Below are positions 1 through 10,249 of a stretch of 64,000 bases of DNA, piece by piece (within the stretch, counting starts at the first letter, position 1; every line of letters begins with the position of its first letter). Source of the DNA: Aquatica leii (Eukaryota > Arthropoda > Insecta > Coleoptera > Lampyridae). The notes under the pieces are model-generated. The model did no database searches. It saw nothing but the letters and a program-made list of their open reading frames with translations, and was not told where the DNA came from. The stretch lies in the NCBI GenBank assembly GCA_035610365.1, contig CM069432.1:189581027-189645026 (forward strand), written 5' to 3'. The position numbers were made by a program, and so were the translations under genes.

Positions 1-184
1 GCTGAAAGCACTTCAATACAAATCCAACAATATATAAAATATTTTTACAATTGTTTAAAAAAAATCGCAAAAATTTTGAAAATGCTAATACTAATTGCAT
101 TTTCAAAACTTTATTTTTAAAATACATACTAACAACTTAATTTTTTTTTTACTTTTTGGGCTTATTTAGTATAATTTTTTACAG

Positions 185-300
185 AAGCTGTAATTGTTGA
201 TATGAACATCAACCTTAGATACTCAAATGTAGTAGTTTCTCAAACATATGGAAGAAAACGTCGATTGTTATTTATTGATGACGATCGTGAAGACGAATAA
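185..300 (+). CDS. Possible terminal exon of an unknown gene
   Basis: A T-rich tract ending in ACAG is followed by an open stretch that reads to a TAA at 298 and ends in a very acidic tail (IDDDREDE). The composition is less AT-biased than its surroundings. No family is recognised, the upstream exon would lie outside the window, and it could equally be a transposon exon or chance. Confidence 0.2.
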
Positions 301-570
301 ATTTATTCTTTCTACAGCTCCAGTTCACTAAACGAAGGTATAAGTAGACAAGCAATAATACGTAATTTTTTTAATATATGTTTTATAGTTGAAGATACGT
401 CCTATAATATTTTGAAGATACTGGAACGACCACAGTGTGTTCTCAAATTCGTCAACCCGTTAAGTTTTGACTAAACTACGCAACATAGTGATACAAATGG
501 ATTCTCCGTCAAAAATGCTTTTAAAGGATGAATTGGTCAATTATTCTTTCAGAAATTTAACATTAATTTT

Positions 571-695
571 AATTTAAAATTAGTTAAATTACTAGTCCAC
601 TAATAACAAATTCGTTTACATATGTTTCGAGCTTTAAAATAATGATGCTCATCTTCAGAAAAGTCTACAAAAAATATTTACAACTTTTTTAAATA
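571..695 (+). repeat. Left inverted arm of PLE relic
   Basis: Reverse-complement partner of 1515-1652. On the minus strand at 620-658 it carries CTGAAGA, a GAGC/GCTC stem and GAAAC, the order of a hammerhead ribozyme core. Confidence 0.65.
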
Positions 696-810
696 TAAAA
701 AATTTCATCAACATATCTTTTCCAAAATATTATTTTTTGTAAGAAAATTTGGTGTTCAGAAATATATTTACTTTCTAAATTGTTTAAGAAGATTTCAGTA
801 AAAATAAGTG

Positions 811-893
811 ATAAATTTGATAATCAATTTTTTAAACAAAATCTAGGTCTTTCAATGGGTTCTCCTTTATCACTTTTCTCAATTTTTTTAAGA
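811..893 (+). pseudogene. PLE reverse transcriptase fragment
   Basis: The plus strand encodes a stretch ending in NLGLSMGSPLS. This matches the conserved Penelope-like RT block (G-x-x-MGSPLSP) that follows the first catalytic region. Only this block is left; the YxDD motif and the GIY-YIG nuclease were not found, and the frame closes soon after. It lies between the two inverted arms, which supports assigning the whole locus to a PLE. Confidence 0.6.
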
Positions 894-1514
894 AATTAAG
901 TAAAGGTAACGATTTCAAGATTTCTTTTTCTAATGAAATATTTATTTAATTTTTAAGCTACTTAAAGGTAGTAAAAATAAAGCTATTTAAGCTCTATAGT
1001 TGTTTCTGAAAGGTGGTTTACAGTTCCTTTAGAGCTTCTTTAAAGATTTGCTAGTACCACAAAGAGCTGTAAGCCCGATTTTAATGCATTAAAGGAGCTA
1101 CCTAACAGCAACATAACTGCGGAATTTTTAGTTACTTAAACGCTTCATAGAGGTTTCCGTTTTTTCACAAGCCACTTAAAAGTGTTCTAAAGAGTAACTT
1201 TAAAAGCTAAAGTAGTTATAAAAAAGCCGGTTTTAGCTGCAATTTGCTCACTAGGAAATTCTTGAATTACTAGAGTTCATTTATATTAAAATATCAAATA
1301 CAAATTTTTTGTTGAACTAGAAAACCAATTTCAATTACGATTTTAAACTTAAATTTTTTTAGATTTGTTTCTAAATTGCACCATCTTCCTTTTTTAAAAT
1401 AATTAACATTTAACATTTTGTAAAACTTACATTTTTTTAATTATCTAGTTACAACATTTCAGATTTGAGATTGTTCGAAAAAATGTAAGTTAAAAAACTT
1501 TTTGTAATCTTAAC

Positions 1515-1652
1515 TTTATAAGTTGTAAATATTTTTACTTTTTTGAAGATGAGCTTCATTATTTTAAAGCTCGAAGCATATGTAAAATAGTATATACATT
1601 TTGAAAGTTAACGAATTTATTATTGGTGGACTGGTAATTTGAATAATTTTAA
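1515..1652 (-). repeat. Right inverted arm of PLE relic
   Basis: Partner of the left arm at 571-695. The core here reads TTGAAGATGAGC...GCTCGAAGC, so both conserved ends of the hammerhead-like motif have decayed. Confidence 0.6.
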
Positions 1653-1655
1653 AAA

Positions 1656-3677
1656 TTGACGAATAATAACAATAAATCCCCATAACAATTTTCTTTTAAT
1701 GTAATTTCCATTGTTTTAGTTATTTCTATGTTTTCGATTTATATTTTACAAAAATAAATAAATATTTGAATATACATATTTTTTTGTTTTCTTAAATATA
1801 AAGCATGATATTGTTTAAGTTTATTTGACATTGACTTGTGTCGTAACAATACAAACTATTGTTTATGATATTAACCTGTTTTGAACAGGTAAACGGTAAA
1901 GTAAACACAAATATAAGAAAAGGTTCTAACTGGTTCTTCATAACAAATAAGTAAGTTCGCAAAATAAAAACCACGATTTTGCAGATGGCAGCAGGTCTTA
2001 GTTTATTAGTTTATGAAAAGAGGGGGTACAAACGGGTAAAAAAAAGAGAAACAAGAGAGATAAAACTACAGTACGATTTTTAACACACTATTTGCGCCTC
2101 TTTTTAAATTATTACTCAATGGTTACACTTATTTATTTAAACTGTACTTCTTTTTAGAAGACGATTTTATACTCAGTCAGATTATATTAAAGTTAATTTA
2201 ACAAACAAGTGTACTAATAATGGCGATTAATAATTGAGACATGTAGCGTAGTAAAACGAACGCGCGCTTTAATATTGTTACTTGTTAATAAAATTGAAAT
2301 CAGTTGTTCAAAAAACTTATTATTAAAAATCATAATAACTGAATTATTCATATATATATGAGTTATATTCAAGGAGTTGCAGACGTCGCAAGAGATAATA
2401 TACTTATTTCCTTTTAGATAACATAGTTTATAAATACAGTAATTGTGAATCAAAAGAGGAGACTAATTTTTGCTACTAATGTAACAACGTAGATAAAACT
2501 CTTGTTCAAATAAAAAATAAATTTTTAAAAACAAATTATTTGGTAATCTAAATAAAACTTATGTATTTAATTTTTAAATGTCTTGGAATTATGATACACA
2601 CCGCTGGATTTTAAGTTCAACCTGTTCACCTTTAGAGATAAAGGTTAACCGGTACAATTTTAGTTTCATATCATTCAACACTTTTCAATACATATTATTT
2701 TGATAAATGTTACATCGCTAACAAACATGTTGGTACTACAATAACTGCGCGATAAATGATTGACGTTCCCAATTTTATGTGAAACGAGTTTTAATTGTTA
2801 GTAAGTTAGAAAATTATAAGAAGGTGTAGAGATAAAGCTAATCCATGGAACGCAGAACCGGCTCGTAATTTAATTGTAAATTAAATTTGATTTTGTCGTT
2901 CAATTATAAATTATGAATTAATCTAACCCATCTCAAGAAAATAACTGACATGCTCGGATGGGACAACGTAATTATATTTGATTAAAATAATAATTATTTT
3001 TACTTAAATGTTTAGCAAAAGTAGATTTAATGTTATACAAATTTATGAGATCTCCAAACGGTTTGAAGTGGAGAATAGAAGTACTAAGTACTATATAATA
3101 TTATTCGGCGTCCGTCTGGTTTCTTACAAATACATATGGCTACTGCACCAATAAAAACTTTTTAGTTATTTATTAATTATTTGTTTATGCTAGTGTTGAA
3201 TCTGGGATTTTTTAGAAAAAAATTAATTTTAATTTTCATATATCGAGCTATATTTTCAATATACACGATTTGTTACAAATTCGACGATAAAAGAACTTGA
3301 GAAATTCGTTTGGAAACCGATAAGTTAGAAATGATATCTTACATCTGATATTTGTTTATTCAGCAATGTAAAATATGCAGCAAAGCAGATACCAATGTAA
3401 CAATTATTGATGAACAAGTTTTTGGTTTTAGAGACAAGTATACTGACTTACTCAATAATACTAAGTACGTCGCCAAAGAATAATAGCCGCCAACTTGGAG
3501 AACTCGTTATGTTAACTTTAGTGCGCAGTACAGGGCCGTCATAAATACTTGTTTCTCAGGTGACATATATGTTAGGCATCCAACATTGTTTGGATTGGTA
3601 TAAAGTACAACAAAAATTACTATGAGAAATTAGATTTGTAACCTCTAAATTAAGATTAAAAACGGCAACACATTACT
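1656..3677. other. AT-rich non-coding stretch
   Basis: No coding, RNA or clear repeat feature was recognised. Short open frames here are low-complexity and lack family similarity. Confidence 0.5.
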
Positions 3678-3799
3678 ACCCACAAAACCATAAGTTCCAT
3701 GTAGATTCTATAAGCATTCCCAAATATTCATTTCTAAAGCATTCCAATAGTAGTTTGTGTATGGACTTCTAATAACACACTTAATTTAAAACGTATTCT

Positions 3800-4090
3800 A
3801 TTAGAATGCCTATATAAGAAGAATAAAGTACTCTAAAAGATTCTTTTAAAAACACTTCTATAGGAATACTATATTTAATTTAAGAAAGAAGTGCTTATAG
3901 CAGCCTTAAAATGGCAGTTGATTGGAATCACTAAAGTATTAGAAATGTAGCATTCTAAAGGCGTTCCCATATTGATTCTATAATAATGCACATAGAAGGA
4001 GAATAAAGTACCCTAAAAGATTCCTTTAAGATCACTCCTATAGGCCTTCTATATTGATATAAAAAATAAAGTGTTTATAGCAGCCTTGAC
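3800..4090 (+). repeat. Imperfect tandem duplication, about 180-base period
   Basis: The block at 3815-3905 (AGAATAAAGTACTCTAAAAG ... CTTATAGCAGCCTT) is repeated at 3996-4087 with about 85 percent identity by eye. It belongs to the left subterminal region of the surrounding TIR element. Confidence 0.7.
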
Positions 4091-4701
4091 AATGTATTAA
4101 AATTCAAGTATTACGATTAACATGATAACATTCTTTTAGTGTTTTAGTACCTCTAAAATCGGTTTAATGGTTCTTTATTTGAGATAAAGAAACATAATTT
4201 TTAATATCAGAAAAAACCGTTTGTACAAGCTGCTAAATTGTAATACCTAAACAAAAATAACTTCCTGTAGAGATTAAACGCCGACATCTAAATTTTGTTG
4301 ATAAAGATATGTATGCAATAAAAAACCTATGCATTCGCGTTTGATACTGTAAATGTAAATAAGATTGTTGATTTCTGAGAATTGTGACGAGATATGTACC
4401 GTCTACCGAGTTTGATTCACCATAAACGCTACAGTAAGTACTTATACGGTCACGGGTATATGCAGTTTTACGTTTACGAAACGAAGACGACTTCGGGCTT
4501 AGTCTATATTTGTAAATGTGTTCTTTTTTGTGCTGAATTAAAGAAGAAAAAGCTATTAGAAGTTCTGCTGATTTAAATAAAAGTAAGTACAAAAAGAAAC
4601 AATTGACAACATATCTATTTTTCTACGATCAGCTTATCCACGTTTTAGCGCTTTATTGTTATTGTTTATTTTTTACTTGGCATCCAGTTATTTTTTTAGA
4701 A

Positions 4702-4721
4702 CAGGAGTGGCCAACCTGCGG
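4702..4721 (+). other. hAT-type terminus-like motif
   Basis: CAGGAGTGGCCAACCTGCGG closely resembles the terminal inverted repeat of many hAT elements (CAGGGGTGGCCAACCT...). No partner end was found nearby, so this may be a one-ended relic or coincidence. Confidence 0.3.
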
Positions 4722-4861
4722 ACTTAAACTTAAAAAGCATTGTAATAAAAAATTTATTTTATTCATAAAAAGAAACATATATTTTTGATATGAATCTAGT
4801 GAAAATGCATGCGACTGATAATAGATAATAAAAAATAATTAATCGCTTAATTTTGTTATAG

Positions 4862-5003
4862 AGTTAACCCAAAGTTGGCTCAAAGGAGTTCCTATAGATG
4901 TTATTAATGAGGTGTTCCAATGGCTACGTCATGGCAAAGCGAGATTAAAAAATGAAATAATTAGGATGATGCAGCAAACTACAAATTCGCAAACCATTGA
5001 TTA
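4862..5003 (+). CDS. Possible exon inside the ACCCACAAAACCA element
   Basis: After a T-rich tract ending in TATAG, an open stretch encodes roughly 46 residues rich in charged and hydrophobic positions (for example VINEVFQWLRHGKARL) and ends at TAA. The helical, amphipathic look is unlike the surrounding DNA. No domain is recognised; it may be the last exon of the transposon's own protein or captured sequence. Confidence 0.3.
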
Positions 5004-5930
5004 AAAATTATTATAGTTTAGACAAAGATACTGTACAAATTTCTTAATAAAAAATGACTTAAAACTAATCATTTCATGCTTTTTGTGTTTCTTATGGTAT
5101 GCTATTAAAACCCTGTAAAAGCATGCAAATCAATTACCTTTTAGTCGTTAACTTTGTCATGCTATTCTACAACATAGGAAAGTACTACATTGGCACTATT
5201 TTAAAGCATTCTAATGGAACGTGAAAACTTCTACCTTTGGCATGCTTTTGTACGACGTCAAATAGGACTCTATAAGCACTAACTGTACAGCATTCTACTG
5301 GAGTGTCAAAACCTATCTCTAAACATAAACCATTCTACTGCTACAGGAAGGCTTTCAGTAATATCAATACTGCCTCTATGCTTCTAAAAGCATTATTATG
5401 GAACCTATTTGGTTTTGTGGGTAACAGTCTCTGATGTTTTGATTTGAAATAAAAATAAGCAATAAGAATTATTTAAAATTACCGATGTTTAATGCGTTGT
5501 CATTCAGCTTTGATACGTGTCTTAGCTCTCTTTTTTTGAACTTTGGAAATCATCACTAAGCTCATCAACTTCACTATTTCGAACACTTTCATTGTGGAAT
5601 TTTTGAATAAATTCAATTGTAGCTTGAGTGATATGAGCATTTACGTAGTCTTGCCCTTCACAACAGAAACAAATTCAATGAGTACTCAGTGAGTATTTAA
5701 GAAAAAATATTGAATGTTTATAAAATATACTAGTTTCTACAAATAATGATGTATGAATATTCTGTAAACATTAAAAGTCCTACTAGCGCATATTCAGTAA
5801 ATATTCCAAATAAATATTTTGTGAATATACAAATGGCATTCACTGATTGTGTAAATAATATTCACATTTTGAATTAATATACTTAAAATATTTAATACAT
5901 ATTGTACATATGTGTATTTGTAGGATATCA

Positions 5931-5984
5931 TGTATTTATGCTTGTTAATTCTACACTTGATTGATGCGTATTTCAAATTATACT
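5931..5984 (+). repeat. Dispersed direct repeat, copy 1
   Basis: The stretch beginning GTATTTATGCTTGTTAATT and ending in TTTCAAATTATA recurs at 8460-8511 in the same orientation with few differences. Confidence 0.6.
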
Positions 5985-6372
5985 GTGCGACCAAGCTTAC
6001 AAAAACCCCGGAAAATATGCGACTAATTTAAAGGACAAATTGTGTTGACCAATTATATAGCGGGATTCGTGAAAGTACATTTAAAATCATAAGCATTTAT
6101 TTAATAATTTTGTTGACATTTTAGTTTCTATTTACGTTGTTATTTTGGCTTTTCATATTGCTTTTTGCTTTTATATTCAAATTTTTGTCTTGATTGTGAA
6201 CAAATTGTTCTTTTTAGAACAACATATTCCAGTTTACCTTTAAAACGGTAAGTATTTTTAGGTTAAAATTATTTCTAATTAATTTGTAAAACAAAAAAAT
6301 GTTAATTATTGTGGTTATAGTAAAAAAACAGCAATAATTAAAATAAAATTTTGTATTAAAGTTTAAATTCAT

Positions 6373-7677
6373 AGAAAGCAGAACCCGAGAAGTCGTTAAT
6401 TCGGAAGCACGAAACATTATTCGTAATGTCATTGATTTCTTCGATAAACAGAAACCAGATGGTCAATGGATATATCCAATCGAAAAAGCTTCTGAACTTG
6501 CTGCTGCTGTAACAAGAAAATCTTTAAATTTATTAAAAAAATTCGTAAAGTATATAATGTTGCTGGAGACTCACTCTTAAGAAGTCTTAATAAGAAGCGT
6601 CGAACTGATGCAGTGAATAAAATTGAGTTGGATGATTTTGATCAAGGTGTTTTAAGAAGATCTGTTCGTGAAATGTATACAGTCGATCATCAAGTACCTG
6701 CAGTAAAAGTGTTAGTGAAAAAAATTAAAAACAAAGTCAACTATATGGGAGAACTTGAATCTTTACGAAAGTATTTTTCAAAACTTGGGTTTCGTTACAA
6801 AAAATGCTGTAATAAACGTAAAATGGAGCGAAAAGATATTGTAGCTTGGCGTTTACGATATTTGAGTAAGCTGAGAGAAAATAATGCTAAAGACAACAAT
6901 AAACAACTAGTAACGTATATAGATAAAACCTACATTCACCCGTCATATGGAGTTAACAAGTGTTGTCAGTCCGCAGAATAACCAGGTGTTTATAAATGTG
7001 ATCAAACTGACAACGACATGCAGGTGGTTCATATGGGTTTGTAAACAACGACTTTCTATTTTTTAAATCACAAACTAAATCTGGTGACTATCATACAAAT
7101 TTTATGCAATGGCTGCAGAAGCAACTTATTCCAAATCTACCCCTAATGGTCTTACCGTAATGGATAATGCACGTTTTCACTCGAAACAAATAAACAAACC
7201 TCCAACTCAAAGTAGTCGTAAAGAAGACATTCGTTCGTGGTTGGAAGCAAATGGAATTTCTACAAGTGAAATACGAAAAGCAGAGCTATTAATTTTAGTC
7301 AAGCAGCATCTAAAACATCTAAAAGGTATTTTGTTGATAAATTACTAAGTGAGCATGGACATAATGTTGTTAGATTGCCTCCTTATCATTGTGATTTAAA
7401 TCCAATTGAATTTATATGGAGTAAAAAGAAAAGTCGCAATGTATAATGTGGCACAACGAGGAATTGATATTAAAGTTTAGTTTGAAATGCATTTTCTAAA
7501 ATTATAATTGAAGATACAGTGTAATTATGTGTCACATCTTCGTGAAGAAATGTGGAAAGCAGATTGTTTAGTTGATGAGATTATTGAAAGTGTGACATTT
7601 ACAGTAAATAATAGTGATTTTGATGAGTACGGTTGGAAAATTGATGAACGTGCAACTGAATCTTCAGGTACTGATTA
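6373..7677 (+). pseudogene. DDE_3-type transposase pseudogene (IS630/Tc1-mariner superfamily)
   Basis: The locus follows the layout of the insect transposase family with a DDE_3 domain. An N-terminal helix-turn-helix-like region (RNIIRNVIDFFDK) is followed by a linker LDDFDQGVLRRSVREMY and a second helical region ending GFRYKKC. The catalytic core follows: the first Asp in YIDKTYIH (family consensus Y-x-D-E-T-Y, so Glu has become Lys), the second Asp in VMDNARFHS, and the Glu in PPYHCDLNPIEFIW. A GT...AG intron may precede it (donor GTAAGT near 6247, acceptor near 6372). Several stops and frameshifts break the core, for example at 6979, near 7160 and at about 7444, and an AATAAA lies shortly downstream. 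No terminal inverted repeats were found. Confidence 0.85.
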
Positions 7678-8054
7678 ATTATTGACTTTAGTCATATTGT
7701 GTCATTTAATAAATAAGAGATAATGCATTTTCTGTATTTTATACCGAAATGAATGTTTACTTTTCCGCTTTGTAAATTTTACAATAAAAGACTTATTAAA
7801 AACCGTACTAATTGTGGTTATTGTTGTTCTAATTAATGATTAGATTAAAATTGTACAGTGATCAAGATAGTGCATGTTTTATACGAACATTTTTTTTTAG
7901 CTACAACTTATGCAATCAATTATGCACTCGAGCACTACTCGTTTGCTTGTTGCCTAATTTTAAAAACTGTTTTAAATATTAGTAACTGTAGTTATGATAA
8001 TATACATTTTTTATGTTTTAATTTTTAACATATACGCTACATCTGATTGGATTG

Positions 8055-8265
8055 TTTTTTATAGAAAGTTATTTAAGGATACAAATGTGTTACAACACTT
8101 TCTAAATACTAATTTTCGCAAATGTAAGATATTAAAATCCGTTTTTCGTTTCACGCCTTATTCTCATGACTACAAAAATAAGTCATTTTATCCTTTGTTG
8201 ATTTGCCTCTAATTTAAGATAATTTTTTTCACTAATAATAACTCTCAGTATTACTTCAAAGTATT
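8055..8265 (+). repeat. Direct repeat, copy 1
   Basis: Matches 8663-8880 in the same orientation over about 200 bases, including GTTACAACACTTTCTAAATA and the later TTGATTTGCCTCTAATTTAAG. The offset is about 608 bases, so this is a locally duplicated or twice-inserted repeat. Confidence 0.65.
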
Positions 8266-8459
8266 TTTATTATAAATGTATCTTACTATTCATATCGTTT
8301 TCGCAAACTAAGTACACATGTCTTCCACATTTAACTTAGTTTACGTGTTGACTGCTCAAATAGCTCCAATTATAAGCATAGCCTCTAAGCTAAAACTTAC
8401 TAAATGGATATCGGGTACTTTTTCATGAATTTTACTCACCGCTAAAACAGCATATCCTA

Positions 8460-8511
8460 GTATTTATGCTTGTTAATTATACCTTGATTGATACGTATTT
8501 CAAATTATAGT
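8460..8511 (+). repeat. Dispersed direct repeat, copy 2
   Basis: Partner of 5931-5984. The two copies bracket the DDE_3 pseudogene at a distance and may be parts of one older repeat family. Confidence 0.55.
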
Positions 8512-8662
8512 TAATTGTTAATGTTAATATACATTTGTCTTGTAGTTTCTTAAACTTAATTCGAACCAAATAACTTTTAACATAGTAGTATTTATATCTT
8601 ATTCGGTTGCTTGTTTTGATGATGCTTTATAAGTTATAACAAGCAACTATTAAATCTTAATA

Positions 8663-8880
8663 AGAAAGTTGATTATTTAAGAACATACATCTGTTACAAC
8701 ACTTACTAAATACTAATTTTATTAAATGTAAGATTTCAAAATCGGTTTTTCATTTTACACTTTCCCAAGACTCAAAAATAAGACATTAGCATTCTGCACA
8801 TATTTTTCGTTGCCTCCTTAATTGATTTGCTTCTGATTTGAGATAAGTATTTTTTCCACTACTAGTTGTGTAGGCTTTCA
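8663..8880 (+). repeat. Direct repeat, copy 2
   Basis: Partner of 8055-8265. Identity is interrupted by small indels, so the duplication is not recent. Confidence 0.65.
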
Positions 8881-9149
8881 TTATTACGTATAATAGTAAG
8901 TTGTTAAGTTGTACTTTTTTAACAGCAGGTAAATAATATTTCAAGAAATTCTTATGATTTTAAAAATTAAGTTATATGAAGTTCACGCTTAACTAAATGT
9001 GAATTTGAACCGAATTCAATATACTTCAGGTATAATCAGTGCTTAAAGTAATAATGTTTTTAAACAATTTTAGTAAATTTAGCAAAAAATGTACGTTATC
9101 TTTTTATTTCTGTATTATAAATCACAATTACGAATTACGTCAAAATTAT

Positions 9150-9160
9150 TTCTATTAAAC
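9150..9160 (+). repeat. Target-site duplication of LINE, left copy
   Basis: TTCTATTAAAC is repeated exactly at 13342-13352, on either side of the LINE. Confidence 0.85.
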
Positions 9161-9479
9161 GGAGTCTAGTCTAGAAAAAAAGACAGACAGAAGAACAATT
9201 AGTTGTATAAATATACATATGAAAATAAGTTGCCTTCAGATAGAAGGTACGCACTTGTAATTGTTTCTTTATCGACACGATAAGTAACGTCATAACGTAC
9301 GTGAAATAAACAATATTTTGGTATCCTACAATATAGACAACTTTAAATTCATTCTAATGTTAGCAGTATAATACGCAGTAAATTTATTTAAAATTTTTAT
9401 TAATGAATTCTTAAAAATTTAAAAACACAAGACAACGAGCAAATAGTACAGGACATATTACCGATTTTCTAAAACGTAA

Positions 9480-10177
9480 AAGAGAAGAGGAAAACACTGC
9501 AAAAATAAAACCAGAAAACCTATTTCAAAAAAGCAAAAAAACGGTAAGATCTCCTACCACGTCAAAAGCTGTCATACACAATAACCCACACAAAATTAGG
9601 ATTTGAAAAAAATAAAAGGGAAATATCACAGTTACAACAAGAAATAAAACAGAAAGAGGAAAAATGGAATCTAGAAAAAAAGCAATTACATGAAAAAATT
9701 GAAAAATTAGAAGATTATATAGAAAACCAACAAAAACAAAAGAAAAAAAATTGTATTATTATAAAAGGAATGGTGTCAAACGATGAACACATTACCACAG
9801 ACAACGTAGAACACTTCATCAATACGCAAATGGGCGTTAAGGTTACTGTAACGGAAGCGTAGAAGATGGGAAAACGATCACAACTAAACCATATCAAGGC
9901 AAGGCTTCAAAATTTTCAAGAAAAAATTGAAGTAATGACAAATAAGAAAAAACTCGCTGGCACTAAAATCTACATCGACAACGATTACACAATAAAAGAA
10001 ATGGAAACACAAAACATTATTAAAGAAACGGCAAAACAAGAAAGATCATTAGGCAGGACCACAAAGATACGTTATCAAAGGTTATATGTAAATGGAAAAC
10101 AAATTATTTGGAACCCAAGAAAAAACAAGCTCGAAAAGAAGGAAACTGCTTCAACAATTAATCATCCAAAAAACTAA
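9480..10177 (+). pseudogene. LINE ORF1 protein, broken
   Basis: The reading frame shows a lysine- and glutamate-rich coiled coil (around 9640-9750), then an RRM-like stretch (IIIKGMVSND) and a C-terminal domain with KKKLAGTKIYIDNDYT, as seen in ORF1 proteins of several insect LINEs. Such proteins bind the element's RNA. A TAG at 9860 interrupts the frame just before the open part at 9866-10177. The 5' end is not clear. Confidence 0.65.
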
Positions 10178-10249
10178 ACAACTACAATATCCCATATAAG
10201 CACACATTAACGAAATCAAGCAAATTATCAATAAATAAAACAGATTTTA

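Larger units (their letters stand above)
571..1655 (-). mobile_element. Penelope-like element relic with inverted terminal arms
   Basis: Two arms of about 120 bases (571-695 and 1515-1652) are inverted copies of each other. They share the rare tracts around GTCCAC and CATATG...TCGAGC, and the right arm has about 20 extra bases. Between them lies a PLE reverse transcriptase fragment and a 300-base block (960-1260) rich in TTAAAG-type short repeats. The left arm read on the minus strand contains CTGAAGATGAGC...GCTCGAAAC, a motif recurring at other PLE ends in this window. Inverted pseudo-LTR arms are a known PLE arrangement. The orientation is uncertain because the RT fragment reads on the plus strand. 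Confidence 0.65.
3678..5422. mobile_element. Unclassified DNA transposon with ACCCACAAAACCA termini
   Basis: The left end ACCCACAAAACCATAAG and the right end, reverse-complemented as ACCCACAAAACCAAATAG, form terminal inverted repeats that continue into a shared GTTCCAT. Subterminal DNA on both sides is full of short variants of AGCATTCTA and TATAGGAAT, as expected of transposase-binding arrays. The flanks (ACATTACT and AACAGTCT) give no convincing target duplication. Interior open frames, including one at 4233-4592 minus, match no family I know, so the element is probably non-autonomous or badly decayed. Confidence 0.6.

Noticed and set aside
4233-4592. A 119-residue minus-strand frame as a protein
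   Set aside because: It has no recognisable domain, a plus-strand frame overlaps it, and it lies in a decayed transposon; not supported as a gene.
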